Below the pieces are notes generated by a model. That model saw only the letters and a list, made by a program, of their open reading frames with translations, was not told the origin of the DNA and made no database searches. Of a stretch of DNA of 64,000 nucleotides, positions 17,433 through 26,656 are shown one piece after another. The stretch's first letter is position 1. Each line of letters begins with the position of its first letter. The DNA comes from VXPQ01 sp965232485 (lineage in GTDB: Bacteria > Bacteroidota > Rhodothermia > Rhodothermales > VXPQ01): contig OZ246975.1 of NCBI GenBank assembly GCA_965232485.1, positions 930,001-994,000 on the forward strand, in the 5' to 3' direction. The position numbers and the translations under genes were made by a program.

Positions 17433-18818
17433 ATGAAGCAGCATCGCGCCAACCAGGATCCGGACTATCTTGACTCTGAGGGCGATTTGAATATCTCGCC
17501 GCGCCGGGCCGCCTGGGTCGCTGACCAGATTGACGAGGAGACGAAGGCGCTGCTGGACGAAGACGCCCGGTACTTTCTGCGCCAGTCGCTCTCCACGCCC
17601 TGCCTCAATGTGCTGCGCGCGTGTGACGGGGTCTACATTGAAGACTATCAGGGCCGGCGCATCATGGATTTCCACGGCAACTGGGTGCATCAGGTCGGCT
17701 TCCGGAATCCACGTGTAATTGCGGCCATTACAGAGCAGCTACACACCCTTCCGTTCTGCACGCGGCGGTATACGAACGCACCCGCCATCGAACTCGCCAA
17801 AAAGCTGGCCGAACTGGCGCCCGGCATGCTCAACAAGGCGCTCTTCGCCCCCGGCGGAGCGCTTGCAATGGGCATGGCCCTGAAATTAGCCCGCGTCGCG
17901 ACAGGGCGCTTCAAAACCATCTCCATGTGGGATGCTTTTCATGGCGCGTCTCTCGACGCAATCTCCATTGGCGGAGAAGCCGTTTTTCGCCGCGGCATTG
18001 GCCCGCTATTGCCAGGAACCGAACATGTGCCGCCGCCCAATCCAAGCGCATGCCCCTTTGGCTGCCAACGTACGTGCAGCCTGAAATGCGCCGAGTATAT
18101 CGACTACGTCCTTGAGAAAGAAGGCGATGTCGCGGCGGTGGTCGCCGAAACAGTGCGCAGCGTCCCGTACATCCCCCCTGTCGAATACTGGCAGATCGTG
18201 CGAAAAGCCTGCGATCGTCACGGCGCCCTGCTGATTCTGGATGAGATTCCGCACGCCCTCGGGCGCACCGGGACCATGTTCGCCTGCGAGCGCTACGGCG
18301 TCGAGCCGGATATCCTTGTCCTTGGCAAGGGGCTCGGCGGCGGCGTCTTCCCGCTTGCCGCCATGCTTGCCCGCGAAAATCTCGACGTGGCGAAAGATAG
18401 CGCGCTCGGACACTACACGCACGAGAAAAATCCTGTAGCCTGCGCCGCCGCGCTGGCTGCCATTCATTTCCTAGAAGAAGAAAATATCCTCGCCCATACG
18501 CGCACCCTCGGCGCATGGGCGCTTGATCAGATGCGCATGATGATGGAACGCCACCGCCTCATCGGCGACGTGCGGGGTCTGGGGCTAATGCTCGGCATGG
18601 AACTCGTGAAGGATCGGGCTACGATGGAACGCGCACCCGGGGCCGCAGAGGAAGTCATGTACCGGGCGTTGTCTCGCGGGCTCAGTTTCAAGCTGACCAT
18701 GGGCAATATCATTGCGCTGGCGCCGGCGCTCACCATTACCCGGGAGGAAATGGCCAAGGCGTTGGACATTCTGGACATCTGCATTACAGAGGTGGAAGCC
18801 GGGGGAACTGCCGATTAA
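17433..18818 (+). CDS. pbfA: PbfA-like (R)-1-hydroxy-2-aminoethylphosphonate ammonia-lyase (class III aminotransferase fold)
   Basis: From the ATG at 17433 this is a 461-aa class III PLP enzyme; a GTG at 17400 overlapping the preceding stop would add 11 residues. The PLP lysine is Lys299 (LGKGLGGG) and the PLP-nitrogen Asp is in LDEIPHALGRTG (Asp270). A Cys cluster with C-x3-C-x3-C-x3-C spacing lies at residues 207-219. PbfA enzymes have this fold, recur in phnW-phnX and phnW-phnY-phnA clusters, and eliminate ammonia from hydroxylated AEP to give phosphonoacetaldehyde. The specific call rests mostly on context: phnW, phnA and phnY are adjacent and a second transaminase for AEP would be redundant. 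An ordinary transaminase remains possible. Confidence 0.7.
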   Translation: MKQHRANQDPDYLDSEGDLNISPRRAAWVADQIDEETKALLDEDARYFLRQSLSTPCLNVLRACDGVYIEDYQGRRIMDFHGNWVHQVGFRNPRVIAAITEQLHTLPFCTRRYTNAPAIELAKKLAELAPGMLNKALFAPGGALAMGMALKLARVATGRFKTISMWDAFHGASLDAISIGGEAVFRRGIGPLLPGTEHVPPPNPSACPFGCQRTCSLKCAEYIDYVLEKEGDVAAVVAETVRSVPYIPPVEYWQIVRKACDRHGALLILDEIPHALGRTGTMFACERYGVEPDILVLGKGLGGGVFPLAAMLARENLDVAKDSALGHYTHEKNPVACAAALAAIHFLEEENILAHTRTLGAWALDQMRMMMERHRLIGDVRGLGLMLGMELVKDRATMERAPGAAEEVMYRALSRGLSFKLTMGNIIALAPALTITREEMAKALDILDICITEVEAGGTAD

Positions 18819-18882
18819 CCATAGCCTGGCAAACAAATCAGAGGTTTCATTTAATTTCGAAATGGCGTATGATAGATGTGTA

Positions 18883-18911
18883 TTGTGCAACTTTATGTTT
18901 CGATTTACGAT
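18883..18911 (+). promoter_or_regulatory. Possible internal promoter upstream of phnA
   Basis: The 154-bp gap between pbfA and phnA is unusually AT-rich for this region. TTGTGC (18883-18888) and TACGAT (18906-18911) are 17 bp apart and end 61 bp before the phnA ATG. The consensus match is partial, so this is only a candidate. Confidence 0.25.
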
Positions 18912-18972
18912 CATTGCCCCTTGCTGTCGCCAACCGAGTAGTTAAGCGAGCGTAACCACTATAAAAACCGCG

Positions 18973-20265
18973 ATGTCCAGCAAGCATGCAAACGACCGTC
19001 CCATTTCCACTACCCCTTTCACGGTCAACGGGCGGACCTACCGCCCCCCGGATCGTCCTGTGGCGGTCGTCTGCATCGACGGATGCGCCGATGAATATCT
19101 AAGCGCTTCGCTGGCGCGCGGGCGTATGGACAACCTCCAGCGGATGCTGGCCGCCGGAGGATATCGCGGGATGGTCCGGGGCGCTCTCCCCTCCTTCACC
19201 AACGTCAACAATGCGTCCATCGCGACGGGGCTTCCGCCGTCGGCGCATGGGATAAGCGGTAATTTTTTTCTTGATCCGGAGACAGGCGAAGAGGTGATGA
19301 TGAACTCGGCCGCCTATCTTCGCGCCGAGACGATACTTGCCGCGGCAGCCCAGGCCGGCCGAAAGGTGGCCATGGTGACCGCCAAAGAAAAGCTCCGGGA
19401 TATACTCGCCCACAACCTCGACGGCGTCGCCTTCTCCGCCGAGAAAGCGAACGAGGCAACAGAAGAAACACACGGTATCTCGGATGTCGAAGAGTTGGCA
19501 GGGGCTTCCACGCCGCCGATTTACAGCGCCGACGCAAGCTTGTTCGTGCTCAAAGCCGGCGTGGCGCTCATGGAAAAGGGGCTGGCCGATTTCCTTTACT
19601 TGTCGCTGACCGACTATATGCAGCACAAGTATGCGCCAGACGCCCCGGAGTCCCTGGATTTTCATGAAAACCTTGATCGCGAACTGGGGCGTTTGCTTGC
19701 ATGCGACGCTGTCGTCGGAGCCACGGCGGATCACGGCATGAATGCGAAGCAGACGCTCGACGGTAAACCCAACGCAATCTATCTGGAGAGCCTGCTAACC
19801 GAAAAATTCGGGGAAAACATCCGTGTCATTCTGCCCATCACCGACCCATATGTAGTACATCACGGGGCCCTTGGGGCCTTTGCAGTGGTCCATGTGCCCG
19901 ACCCGATAATAATCGATGCTGTGCTTGGTTACGTGCGCGAGATCGACGGCATTACAGAAGCGTACGACCGAGCGACCGCCGCAAGAAAGCTTCAATTGCC
20001 GCAAGACCGTATCGGCGACCTCGCAGTGCTGTCCGGGCGTGACGTGGTGATCGGGCGCACGCCGGCGCATCACGATCTAAGTCTCGTTCAAGGCGGGTTG
20101 CGCTCCCATGGAGGACGTTACGAAGAAATGGTGCCGCTGCTTCTCTCCGAGCCGCTCAATGCGCTCTATGCCCGTTATGCAGCCGCCGATCCGCGTAATT
20201 TCGATGTCTTCGACTTCACTGTGAACGGAACCCTTGCGTCAACGCGCGCTATCGAACCAGGATAA
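18973..20265 (+). CDS. phnA: Phosphonoacetate hydrolase
   Basis: This is a 430-aa alkaline-phosphatase-superfamily enzyme that hydrolyses the C-P bond of phosphonoacetate to acetate and phosphate using two zinc ions. The full set of expected residues is visible: Asp36 (VVCIDGCAD), the nucleophile Thr76 (LPSFTNVNNASIATG), Asp214 and His218 (LTDYMQHKY), Asp253-His254 (TADHG) and His379 (LRSHGGRYEEMVP). It has no signal peptide, so it is cytoplasmic, unlike the tandem phosphatase lipoprotein in the same cluster. It sits directly before the gene for the dehydrogenase that makes its substrate. Confidence 0.93.
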   Translation: MSSKHANDRPISTTPFTVNGRTYRPPDRPVAVVCIDGCADEYLSASLARGRMDNLQRMLAAGGYRGMVRGALPSFTNVNNASIATGLPPSAHGISGNFFLDPETGEEVMMNSAAYLRAETILAAAAQAGRKVAMVTAKEKLRDILAHNLDGVAFSAEKANEATEETHGISDVEELAGASTPPIYSADASLFVLKAGVALMEKGLADFLYLSLTDYMQHKYAPDAPESLDFHENLDRELGRLLACDAVVGATADHGMNAKQTLDGKPNAIYLESLLTEKFGENIRVILPITDPYVVHHGALGAFAVVHVPDPIIIDAVLGYVREIDGITEAYDRATAARKLQLPQDRIGDLAVLSGRDVVIGRTPAHHDLSLVQGGLRSHGGRYEEMVPLLLSEPLNALYARYAAADPRNFDVFDFTVNGTLASTRAIEPG

Positions 20266-20317
20266 CAGGCGATCCAGCCCCTTAAGCGCCTTTCGTCTAT
20301 AATATGACCCCGGAATT

Positions 20318-21775
20318 ATGGAAACGTCTATCGCCATTTCCAAAAACGACCATGTCGGCGCGCATGATCTTCCCTGTTACATTGCGGGACGTAAAGTCGT
20401 CACGGATGAACGGTTAACGGTTTACAATCCCTATACCGGCGACGTCGCCGGGACGGTAAGCAGTGTCTGTCGCAGCCAAACGCACGAGGCCATTGAGGCC
20501 GCGCTCAAAGGAGGCGAGTTGCTGACGCGCTATCGGCGCTACGAGATCCTGAACAAGGCGCGCTCGCTTTTGCTGGAGCAAGCGGAATCGTTTGCCCATT
20601 TGATAACGGCAGAGTCGGGGCTGTGCCTGCGCGAAACCCGGTACGAGGTCGGGAGAGCCTGCGACGTGCTTCAGTTTGCCGCAATGGAGGCGCTGAAAGA
20701 TGACGGGCAGATATTTTCCTGCGACATTACGCCCACCGGGAAGGCCCGGAAAATCTTTACGTTGCGCGAACCGCACCGCCTGGTAGTCGCCATTACCCCA
20801 TTCAATCACCCCCTCAACCAGGTGATGCACAAGATCGCTCCAGCCATTGCCGTCGGAGCGCCGGTGGCGCTCAAGCCTTCCGAAAAGACGCCGCTTACGG
20901 CTGTCCGGTGCGTCGAGTTGATGTATGAAGCAGGGCTGCCCGAATGGATGCTGAGCGTTATCGTCGGACCAATGGACGAGGTGGCCGAGGAACTGGTCGT
21001 CGACCCTCGAACCGAAGTAGTGAGCTTTACCGGCAGCGTCGAAATCGGTAAGAAAATCGCTCAAAGAGCCGGTTACAAAAAGCTGATTCTGGAACTGGGC
21101 GGAAATGCCCCGTTGATCGTACTGGAAGACGCCGACATGGACCTGGCCGTGCACCTGGCCGCGGAAGGATGTTATCGCAACTCAGGCCAGCGTTGCACCG
21201 CCGTAAAACGCTTGCTCATCCACGAAGACGTCCTGGATACGTTTACCAGGCGCTTCGTACAAGCCTCGAAAGCCTATGTCTATGGCGACCCAATGGACCT
21301 GGATACGCGCGTCGGGACAGTCATCGACGAGGCAGCGGCCATCCGGCTTGAGACCGTGGTGCAGAAAGCCGTCGACGGCGGAGCCCGGGTGTTGCTCGGC
21401 GGCGAACGCCGCGGCGCCCTCCTCGCGCCGACCGTAATCGCCGACACGCCGCGCGATGCAGAGATGGTTATGTGCGAATCCTTCGGTCCTCTGGCGCCCA
21501 TTATGGCGATCAAGGACCTCGACGACGCCATCGCACTTGCCAACAGCACGGACTACGGCCTCTCTTCCGGCATAGTCACCAAAGACTTCAACAAAGCGCT
21601 TAAGGCGGTAAAGGAAATACGCACGGGCACTGTGAACATTAATGAGGTGCCCGGCTACCGCATCGAGTTGTCTCCCTTCGGCGGCGTAAAAGATTCCGGT
21701 TTGGGAATCAAAGAGGGCGTCCTTGAGACCATGAAGGGGTTAACCGCAGTGAAAACGTTTTCCCTGCCCTGGTAG
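20318..21775 (+). CDS. phnY: Phosphonoacetaldehyde dehydrogenase
   Basis: This is a 485-aa NAD(P)-dependent aldehyde dehydrogenase. Catalytic features are Asn163 (PFNHPLN), Glu259 (LELGGNAP) and the nucleophile Cys293 (NSGQRCTAVKR), with the FTGS cofactor motif at about 237-240. In the phnW-phnY-phnA pathway it oxidises phosphonoacetaldehyde to phosphonoacetate. The family assignment is certain; the substrate is assigned from its position 52 bp after phnA and from phnW upstream. It has no export signal. Confidence 0.88.
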   Translation: METSIAISKNDHVGAHDLPCYIAGRKVVTDERLTVYNPYTGDVAGTVSSVCRSQTHEAIEAALKGGELLTRYRRYEILNKARSLLLEQAESFAHLITAESGLCLRETRYEVGRACDVLQFAAMEALKDDGQIFSCDITPTGKARKIFTLREPHRLVVAITPFNHPLNQVMHKIAPAIAVGAPVALKPSEKTPLTAVRCVELMYEAGLPEWMLSVIVGPMDEVAEELVVDPRTEVVSFTGSVEIGKKIAQRAGYKKLILELGGNAPLIVLEDADMDLAVHLAAEGCYRNSGQRCTAVKRLLIHEDVLDTFTRRFVQASKAYVYGDPMDLDTRVGTVIDEAAAIRLETVVQKAVDGGARVLLGGERRGALLAPTVIADTPRDAEMVMCESFGPLAPIMAIKDLDDAIALANSTDYGLSSGIVTKDFNKALKAVKEIRTGTVNINEVPGYRIELSPFGGVKDSGLGIKEGVLETMKGLTAVKTFSLPW

Positions 21776-21824
21776 CTATATGTCGAAAAGGTTCGATATC
21801 CAAAGACAAACCGGGAGGCCGATT

Positions 21825-23924
21825 ATGCGCTGGCTTCCAACGGACCGGATAACGGGGATCGTCGCAGGCTTGTTGTGCTCCCTGACTACGCTCGCCCATG
21901 CGCAACCGCTGCCCTTCTACGACAATTTCAATGACGGCGACTATGCTGGTTGGACAGTTACGGACGATGTGCAACCACAACACGGACCCAGCGAATGGGT
22001 GGTCGAGCAGGGCGTATTGGTTCAAAAATCCAACATCTGGGCCTATGGACCCGTGGAGTTGGAAACAAAATACCATCTGGGCACGCACATCGCCGCCGGC
22101 GACAGAAACTGGACCGATTATTCGCTCAATGCGCTGGTCCGATCCGCAGACAATGACGGAGTCGGCCTGATCTTTCGCTACCAGGACGCAAAAAATTATT
22201 ACCGTGTCCTATTGATGAACGACCCGTCCTGGTCAGGCCGGGACTCCTCGGGAACGCCTGTTAACACCCCATTGCAGCGCATCCAGAAATTCGTCGATGG
22301 AGAGCCATATATCCTCGCTGAAAATCTGGTCTCCCAAGCCTATCCCTCCGGCTTCTTTGCCTTGACGGCAGACGTGCGGGGCGACGCCATCCACGCCTAT
22401 CTCAATGGAAACCTGATTCTGAGCGCCAGGGACCGGCAGCACGAGGCAGGCGGTATCGGGTTGTTGTCTTACGCCAACGCCGGGGCGTATTACGATAGCG
22501 TGTCCGTTACGAGCGAGCAGTTTATATATTCCAAACCGGACGAGACGATCATTACGTATCCAGTTCGGGAATTCAGGGCTCCGTACATCCAGAATCCAAC
22601 CCGTACCTCTGTCGAAGTTGCCTGGCGCACGGTCGAGAAACAGGTTGGAAGGGTGAAGTACGGGCAAAAAAAGGGGGTCTTAAGCGAGGAAGCGGTGGAA
22701 TCGGAAGCCCGGCAAAAACATCACGTCAAGATTAATGGCCTGGAGGAAAGCACCCGGTATTTCTACGAGGTTTACAGCGAAAATCAACGCGTGGCGGGCG
22801 AAGAGAATTTTCGCACGGCCCGAAGTCATGACGAAACGCTGTTTTCCTTCCTGGTTCTCGGCGATAGCGGCGTGGACACCCCCACCCAGTGGCGTCTGGG
22901 CCGGCAGATGCAGCTCAGCGCGAATAATAGAGAGATTGATTTTATTGTCCACGTGGGAGATGTGCATCAGGGCAGCGGGGACTACTACGACGATATATAC
23001 TTTAAACCCTACGCCAGTTTGCTCAAGAACGTCAATGTGTTCACCTCACTTGGCAACCACGACGTGATTACGGACAACGGCGGGGTGTACCTTGATGATT
23101 TTTACCTGCCTCACAACAACCCGGACAGCACCGAGCGCTACTATTCTTTCCGCTGGGCTAATGCCTATTTCATCGCCCTGGACACCAACGGAGACTTCAG
23201 TCCCGGTTCGCCCCAACATGCTTTTCTGATCAATGCATTGACCGATAGCCTCCGAACTTCGGCCGCCTGGACGTTCGTCTATGCTCATCATCCGCCCTAC
23301 ACTGAGCACTGGACCGATTATTATGGCGACAAAAGGGTTCAGGATCATCTGGTGCCCATTTACGAGCAATACGACGTGGACATGGTGATGAATGGCCATA
23401 CGCACAGTTACGAGCGCGGAGAGATGGAACATGTGCACTACCTGGTTTCCGGCGGCGGAGGCGGTGGCCTGGACGATTATTTTACCGATTACGACCACAT
23501 CGCCTTCTCCGACATGGTCCATCATTTTACGCGAATTGATGTGGATAACGATGAATTGCACGTCACAGCCATTGATCAGCAAAGCAGTGTGGTAGATCGA
23601 TTTACGATAAATAAATTCGTACAGGTATCCATCCAGGATCATGAGCTGCCCCAGGCGCTGGATTTTATTGATCTGGAGCCCGGTTACCCGAATCCCGTCA
23701 CCGATACGACTGCTTTCGTGTATCGCATCGCGCAAGAGGCGCGGGTGAAACTCGAACTGTTCGACCTGACCGGGCGCAAGTTGTCCACTCTGGTCGATCA
23801 GTTTCATCCCGTTGGAACATACAGGGTCGTGCTTGACGCCGCCCGTCTGGCGAACGGAACGTATGTGGTGAACCTGACCGCCGGAAACTTTACGCGAAGC
23901 CAACAACTGACGATTATCAAATAA
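21825..23924 (+). CDS. T9SS-sorted purple acid phosphatase-like metallophosphoesterase with lectin-like N-domain
   Basis: I start it at the ATG at 21825, directly before a signal peptide (MRWLPTDRITGIVAGLL, ending in AHAQ); an ATG at 21780 would add 15 residues. Domain order, numbered from 21780, is: a LamG/DUF1080-like beta-sandwich (about 40-245), a purple acid phosphatase-type FnIII domain (about 265-350), and a calcineurin-like catalytic domain (about 355-610) with LGDSG, HVGDVHQG, LGNHD, YAHHPPY and NGHTHSYERG. A T9SS sorting domain closes it (about 635-714, LEPGYPNPVTDT). All metal-ligand motifs are intact. It is probably a cell-surface phosphatase or phosphodiesterase, the third exported phosphoesterase of the cluster. 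Confidence 0.82.
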   Translation: MRWLPTDRITGIVAGLLCSLTTLAHAQPLPFYDNFNDGDYAGWTVTDDVQPQHGPSEWVVEQGVLVQKSNIWAYGPVELETKYHLGTHIAAGDRNWTDYSLNALVRSADNDGVGLIFRYQDAKNYYRVLLMNDPSWSGRDSSGTPVNTPLQRIQKFVDGEPYILAENLVSQAYPSGFFALTADVRGDAIHAYLNGNLILSARDRQHEAGGIGLLSYANAGAYYDSVSVTSEQFIYSKPDETIITYPVREFRAPYIQNPTRTSVEVAWRTVEKQVGRVKYGQKKGVLSEEAVESEARQKHHVKINGLEESTRYFYEVYSENQRVAGEENFRTARSHDETLFSFLVLGDSGVDTPTQWRLGRQMQLSANNREIDFIVHVGDVHQGSGDYYDDIYFKPYASLLKNVNVFTSLGNHDVITDNGGVYLDDFYLPHNNPDSTERYYSFRWANAYFIALDTNGDFSPGSPQHAFLINALTDSLRTSAAWTFVYAHHPPYTEHWTDYYGDKRVQDHLVPIYEQYDVDMVMNGHTHSYERGEMEHVHYLVSGGGGGGLDDYFTDYDHIAFSDMVHHFTRIDVDNDELHVTAIDQQSSVVDRFTINKFVQVSIQDHELPQALDFIDLEPGYPNPVTDTTAFVYRIAQEARVKLELFDLTGRKLSTLVDQFHPVGTYRVVLDAARLANGTYVVNLTAGNFTRSQQLTIIK

Positions 23925-24088
23925 CGTAACCCGAAACGCAAGGCGACGCGAGGCAGGTATGACATGGCGCATGGCGACTGGTTGCCCGATGGCGTTCGTG
24001 GTTTTCAGGGTATGTGGAATCTACCTGATTTTTATCATCGACGATCCTTTCGCCGTCATGCGCAGGCGGCGTCGATGAAATAGCGCGC

Positions 24089-25291
24089 ATGCCAACCGTC
24101 ATGTCAAGCGGCGCCAAACACATGCCCCATGCGCTAAAAGCAGATATTGCCGTGATCGGCGCGGGTATCGCTGGAATCGCCCATGCCCTCGAGGCGGCGC
24201 GGCGGGGACTATCGGTCGTCCTCTTTGAGCGCGACACGCGCGCGCTCGGAGCCTCGATTCGCAACTTCGGCATCGTCTTTCCACTCGGGATGTCGCCTGG
24301 AACATCCCACGAGCGGGCCTTGCGTAGTCGAGCGACCTGGCTGGAGATCGCAACTCAGGCGGGTATTTGGCGCAAGTCGACAGGCTCCCTCATCGCAGCC
24401 TACCACGAGGATGAGTATGCCGTTCTAAACGAATTTATCGAAGAGGCCCCAAAACTCGGCTACAGGTGCGCATGGCTTGATCCCGAAGAGGCGGTTCGCC
24501 GAAGCCCGGCCCTTCGGACTCACGGACTGCGAGGCGGGCTCTGGAGCCCGGAGGAGATTATCGTTGACCCGCGCGAGGCCATAGCAAAGCTTCCCGGTTA
24601 CCTTCATAGTAAGTACAATGTTGAATTGCGCTTCGGAAAAACCGTCGCCGGCATTGCCATGCCTTACATTGAAGCCGGCGACGAGATATGGCGCGTCGAA
24701 CGGGCTGTCGTATGCAGCGGCGCTGACTTCGAAACGCTGTACCCGGCTGCTTTCGCCGCCAGCGGACTGACGCGCTGCAAACTGCAGATGATGCGCACGG
24801 TCCCGCAACCCGGCATGTGGCGCCTCGGCCCTATACTTGCCACCGGCCTCAGCCTGCGTCGCTATCCGGCATTCTCGTTGTGCCCATCGCTGCCCGCCTT
24901 GAAACGCCGCATTGCTCAGAACCATCCGGCCCTCGAACAATGGGGAATCCATATCCTGATTGCGCAAAACGGCGCGGGAGAACTCCTCCTGGGGGATTCT
25001 CACGAGTATGGCTGGACGCCGGATCCGTTCGATCGCCCGGAGATCGACGCGCTGATCCTGACGTATCTGGAGACCATTTTTGCGCCGCCTTCGTTGACGA
25101 TTCTCCAGCGCTGGCGCGGCGTATACGCCAAGCGCCCCGCACATGACGTCTTCCTTGCAGAGCCAGAGCCGAATGTTCGCATCGTCAATGGCCTCGGCGG
25201 AACCGGCATGACCACAAGTTTCGGCCTGGCGCAAGATGTTTTTACCGATTGGGAGGGAGCGCGGAACCTTACCTTGCAGGAGATTCCTTAA
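24089..25291 (+). CDS. TIGR03364-type FAD-dependent oxidoreductase (PbfD-like amine oxidase for aminophosphonates)
   Basis: This is a 400-aa DAO/glycine-oxidase-fold flavoenzyme. The dinucleotide-binding motif AVIGAGIAGIAHALEAARRG lies near residue 21 and the C-terminal FAD motif is NGLGGTGMTTSFGLAQ. Members of this family (TIGR03364) are repeatedly linked to phosphonate genes, and characterised PbfD-type enzymes oxidatively deaminate AEP and N-methylated AEP to phosphonoacetaldehyde. That fits this cluster, but the exact substrate is inferred. The start could be at 24101 or 24122 instead. It follows a 164-bp gap after the phosphatase gene, so a separate promoter is possible; I see no strong candidate. 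Confidence 0.75.
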   Translation: MPTVMSSGAKHMPHALKADIAVIGAGIAGIAHALEAARRGLSVVLFERDTRALGASIRNFGIVFPLGMSPGTSHERALRSRATWLEIATQAGIWRKSTGSLIAAYHEDEYAVLNEFIEEAPKLGYRCAWLDPEEAVRRSPALRTHGLRGGLWSPEEIIVDPREAIAKLPGYLHSKYNVELRFGKTVAGIAMPYIEAGDEIWRVERAVVCSGADFETLYPAAFAASGLTRCKLQMMRTVPQPGMWRLGPILATGLSLRRYPAFSLCPSLPALKRRIAQNHPALEQWGIHILIAQNGAGELLLGDSHEYGWTPDPFDRPEIDALILTYLETIFAPPSLTILQRWRGVYAKRPAHDVFLAEPEPNVRIVNGLGGTGMTTSFGLAQDVFTDWEGARNLTLQEIP

Positions 25292-25321
25292 CCCGTCTCG
25301 CAACCTGCCATCTCCTTGCCG

Positions 25322-26626
25322 ATGAATCCGACCTCGATGCAAACGGACGCTGAACGTTCACTGGCTATCTTTCCCGCCGGATCGAATGGCGAATTCAACC
25401 TTCCAGCCGCTCTGTCCATGGTGATTGCGCGCGGTTCGGGCTGCGATCTCTGGGACACCGATGGAAAGCGCTATGTGGACTTCTCGATGGGATGGGGCTC
25501 GGCGCTCGTCGGGCATGGGCGTCGCGAAATCGCCGAGGCCGTAGCGCAGCAGGCGCCGAAGGGAGCTAATTTCGCGTACGTCACGGAGACTTCGCTCGCA
25601 CTGGCCGAAGAAATTGTCCGGATAAGCGCGGCTTGCGAAAGGCTGCGCTTCTGCGCCTCCGGCACCGAGGCAACCATGTACAGTCTGCGTCTGGCGCAGG
25701 CTTTTACTGGACGTTCTCGCGTGATCAAGTTCGAGGGGGCTTACCATGGAGCGAATGACGTCGGCGTAACCAGCTTGTTTCCACAGCACTTGCCCGATTT
25801 CCCCACGCCTGAGCCATCCTCTGACGGCATCGATCACCTTGTGCGCGATCATGTCCTGATTGCACCTTATAACGACCTGGAAACAACCCAACGGATCATC
25901 GCCGCCTACGCCGACGAAGTAGCGGCGGTGATTGTAGAGCCGCTGCATCGCTGTCTGCCTCCGGTATCGGGTTTCCTGCAAGGCTTGCGCGAGATTACAG
26001 CCGCCCACGGCATACTGCTGATCTTCGACGAAGTGGTAACCGGATTCCGTCTGGCTTACGGGGGCGCCCAGGAATACTACGGCGTCGCGCCAGACCTCGC
26101 GGCCTACGGAAAAGCGCTCGGGGGCGGCTATCCAATCGGCGCCTATGGCGGTCGCTTCGAAATCATGGATCTGGTGCGCGAAGATCGCCTGGGAAAAGAA
26201 ACCTACGTCTGGACGGCCTCTACGCTGGGCGGCAACCCGATTTCGACGGCGGCTGCAGGAGCGGCCTTGTCCGTATTTCGACAGCCCGGCGCCTACGAAC
26301 ATCTGCACGAGATCGGCGCTTATCTGCGAGAGGGAATGAGGCAGGCGCTCCAGGCGCGAGGCGTCCCCGGGCAGATAATCGGCGACGGCCCGTTGGCTCA
26401 GGCGGTCTTCACGCGCGAAGAGGAGCCGATCCTGGACTACCGTTCCACCCGGCGCGGCGACGCACAAACCAGCCGAGCCGTAATGCTCGGTCTTTTCAGC
26501 CGGGGCGTCTTTCTCAACCCCATGGGAACCAAGCTCTACCTGTCACTGGCTCACGACAAAGCGGCCTGCGACGTGTTTCTTGATCGCTTCGACGACACGC
26601 TCGCGAAGGTTTTGCCTGCCGCCTGA
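25322..26626 (+). CDS. Class III PLP aminotransferase, glutamate-1-semialdehyde-aminomutase-like
   Basis: This is a 434-aa enzyme from the ATG at 25322; a TTG at 25316 is also in frame. It shows GTEATMYSLRLA (substrate/PLP phosphate site, about 114-125), Asp236 in FDEVVTGFR and the PLP Lys264 in AYGKALGGGYPIGAYGG. This is the HemL-like branch, but its placement between an aminophosphonate oxidase and an organophosphate-type transporter argues against haem synthesis. It may act on a substituted aminophosphonate or on the amine released upstream. The function is not assignable from sequence alone. It is the second class III enzyme in the cluster and is clearly distinct from the PbfA-like one. 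Confidence 0.7.
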   Translation: MNPTSMQTDAERSLAIFPAGSNGEFNLPAALSMVIARGSGCDLWDTDGKRYVDFSMGWGSALVGHGRREIAEAVAQQAPKGANFAYVTETSLALAEEIVRISAACERLRFCASGTEATMYSLRLAQAFTGRSRVIKFEGAYHGANDVGVTSLFPQHLPDFPTPEPSSDGIDHLVRDHVLIAPYNDLETTQRIIAAYADEVAAVIVEPLHRCLPPVSGFLQGLREITAAHGILLIFDEVVTGFRLAYGGAQEYYGVAPDLAAYGKALGGGYPIGAYGGRFEIMDLVREDRLGKETYVWTASTLGGNPISTAAAGAALSVFRQPGAYEHLHEIGAYLREGMRQALQARGVPGQIIGDGPLAQAVFTREEEPILDYRSTRRGDAQTSRAVMLGLFSRGVFLNPMGTKLYLSLAHDKAACDVFLDRFDDTLAKVLPAA

Positions 26627-26656
26627 CTTTCCAACGATCATTGCCCCGGCCCAAGC

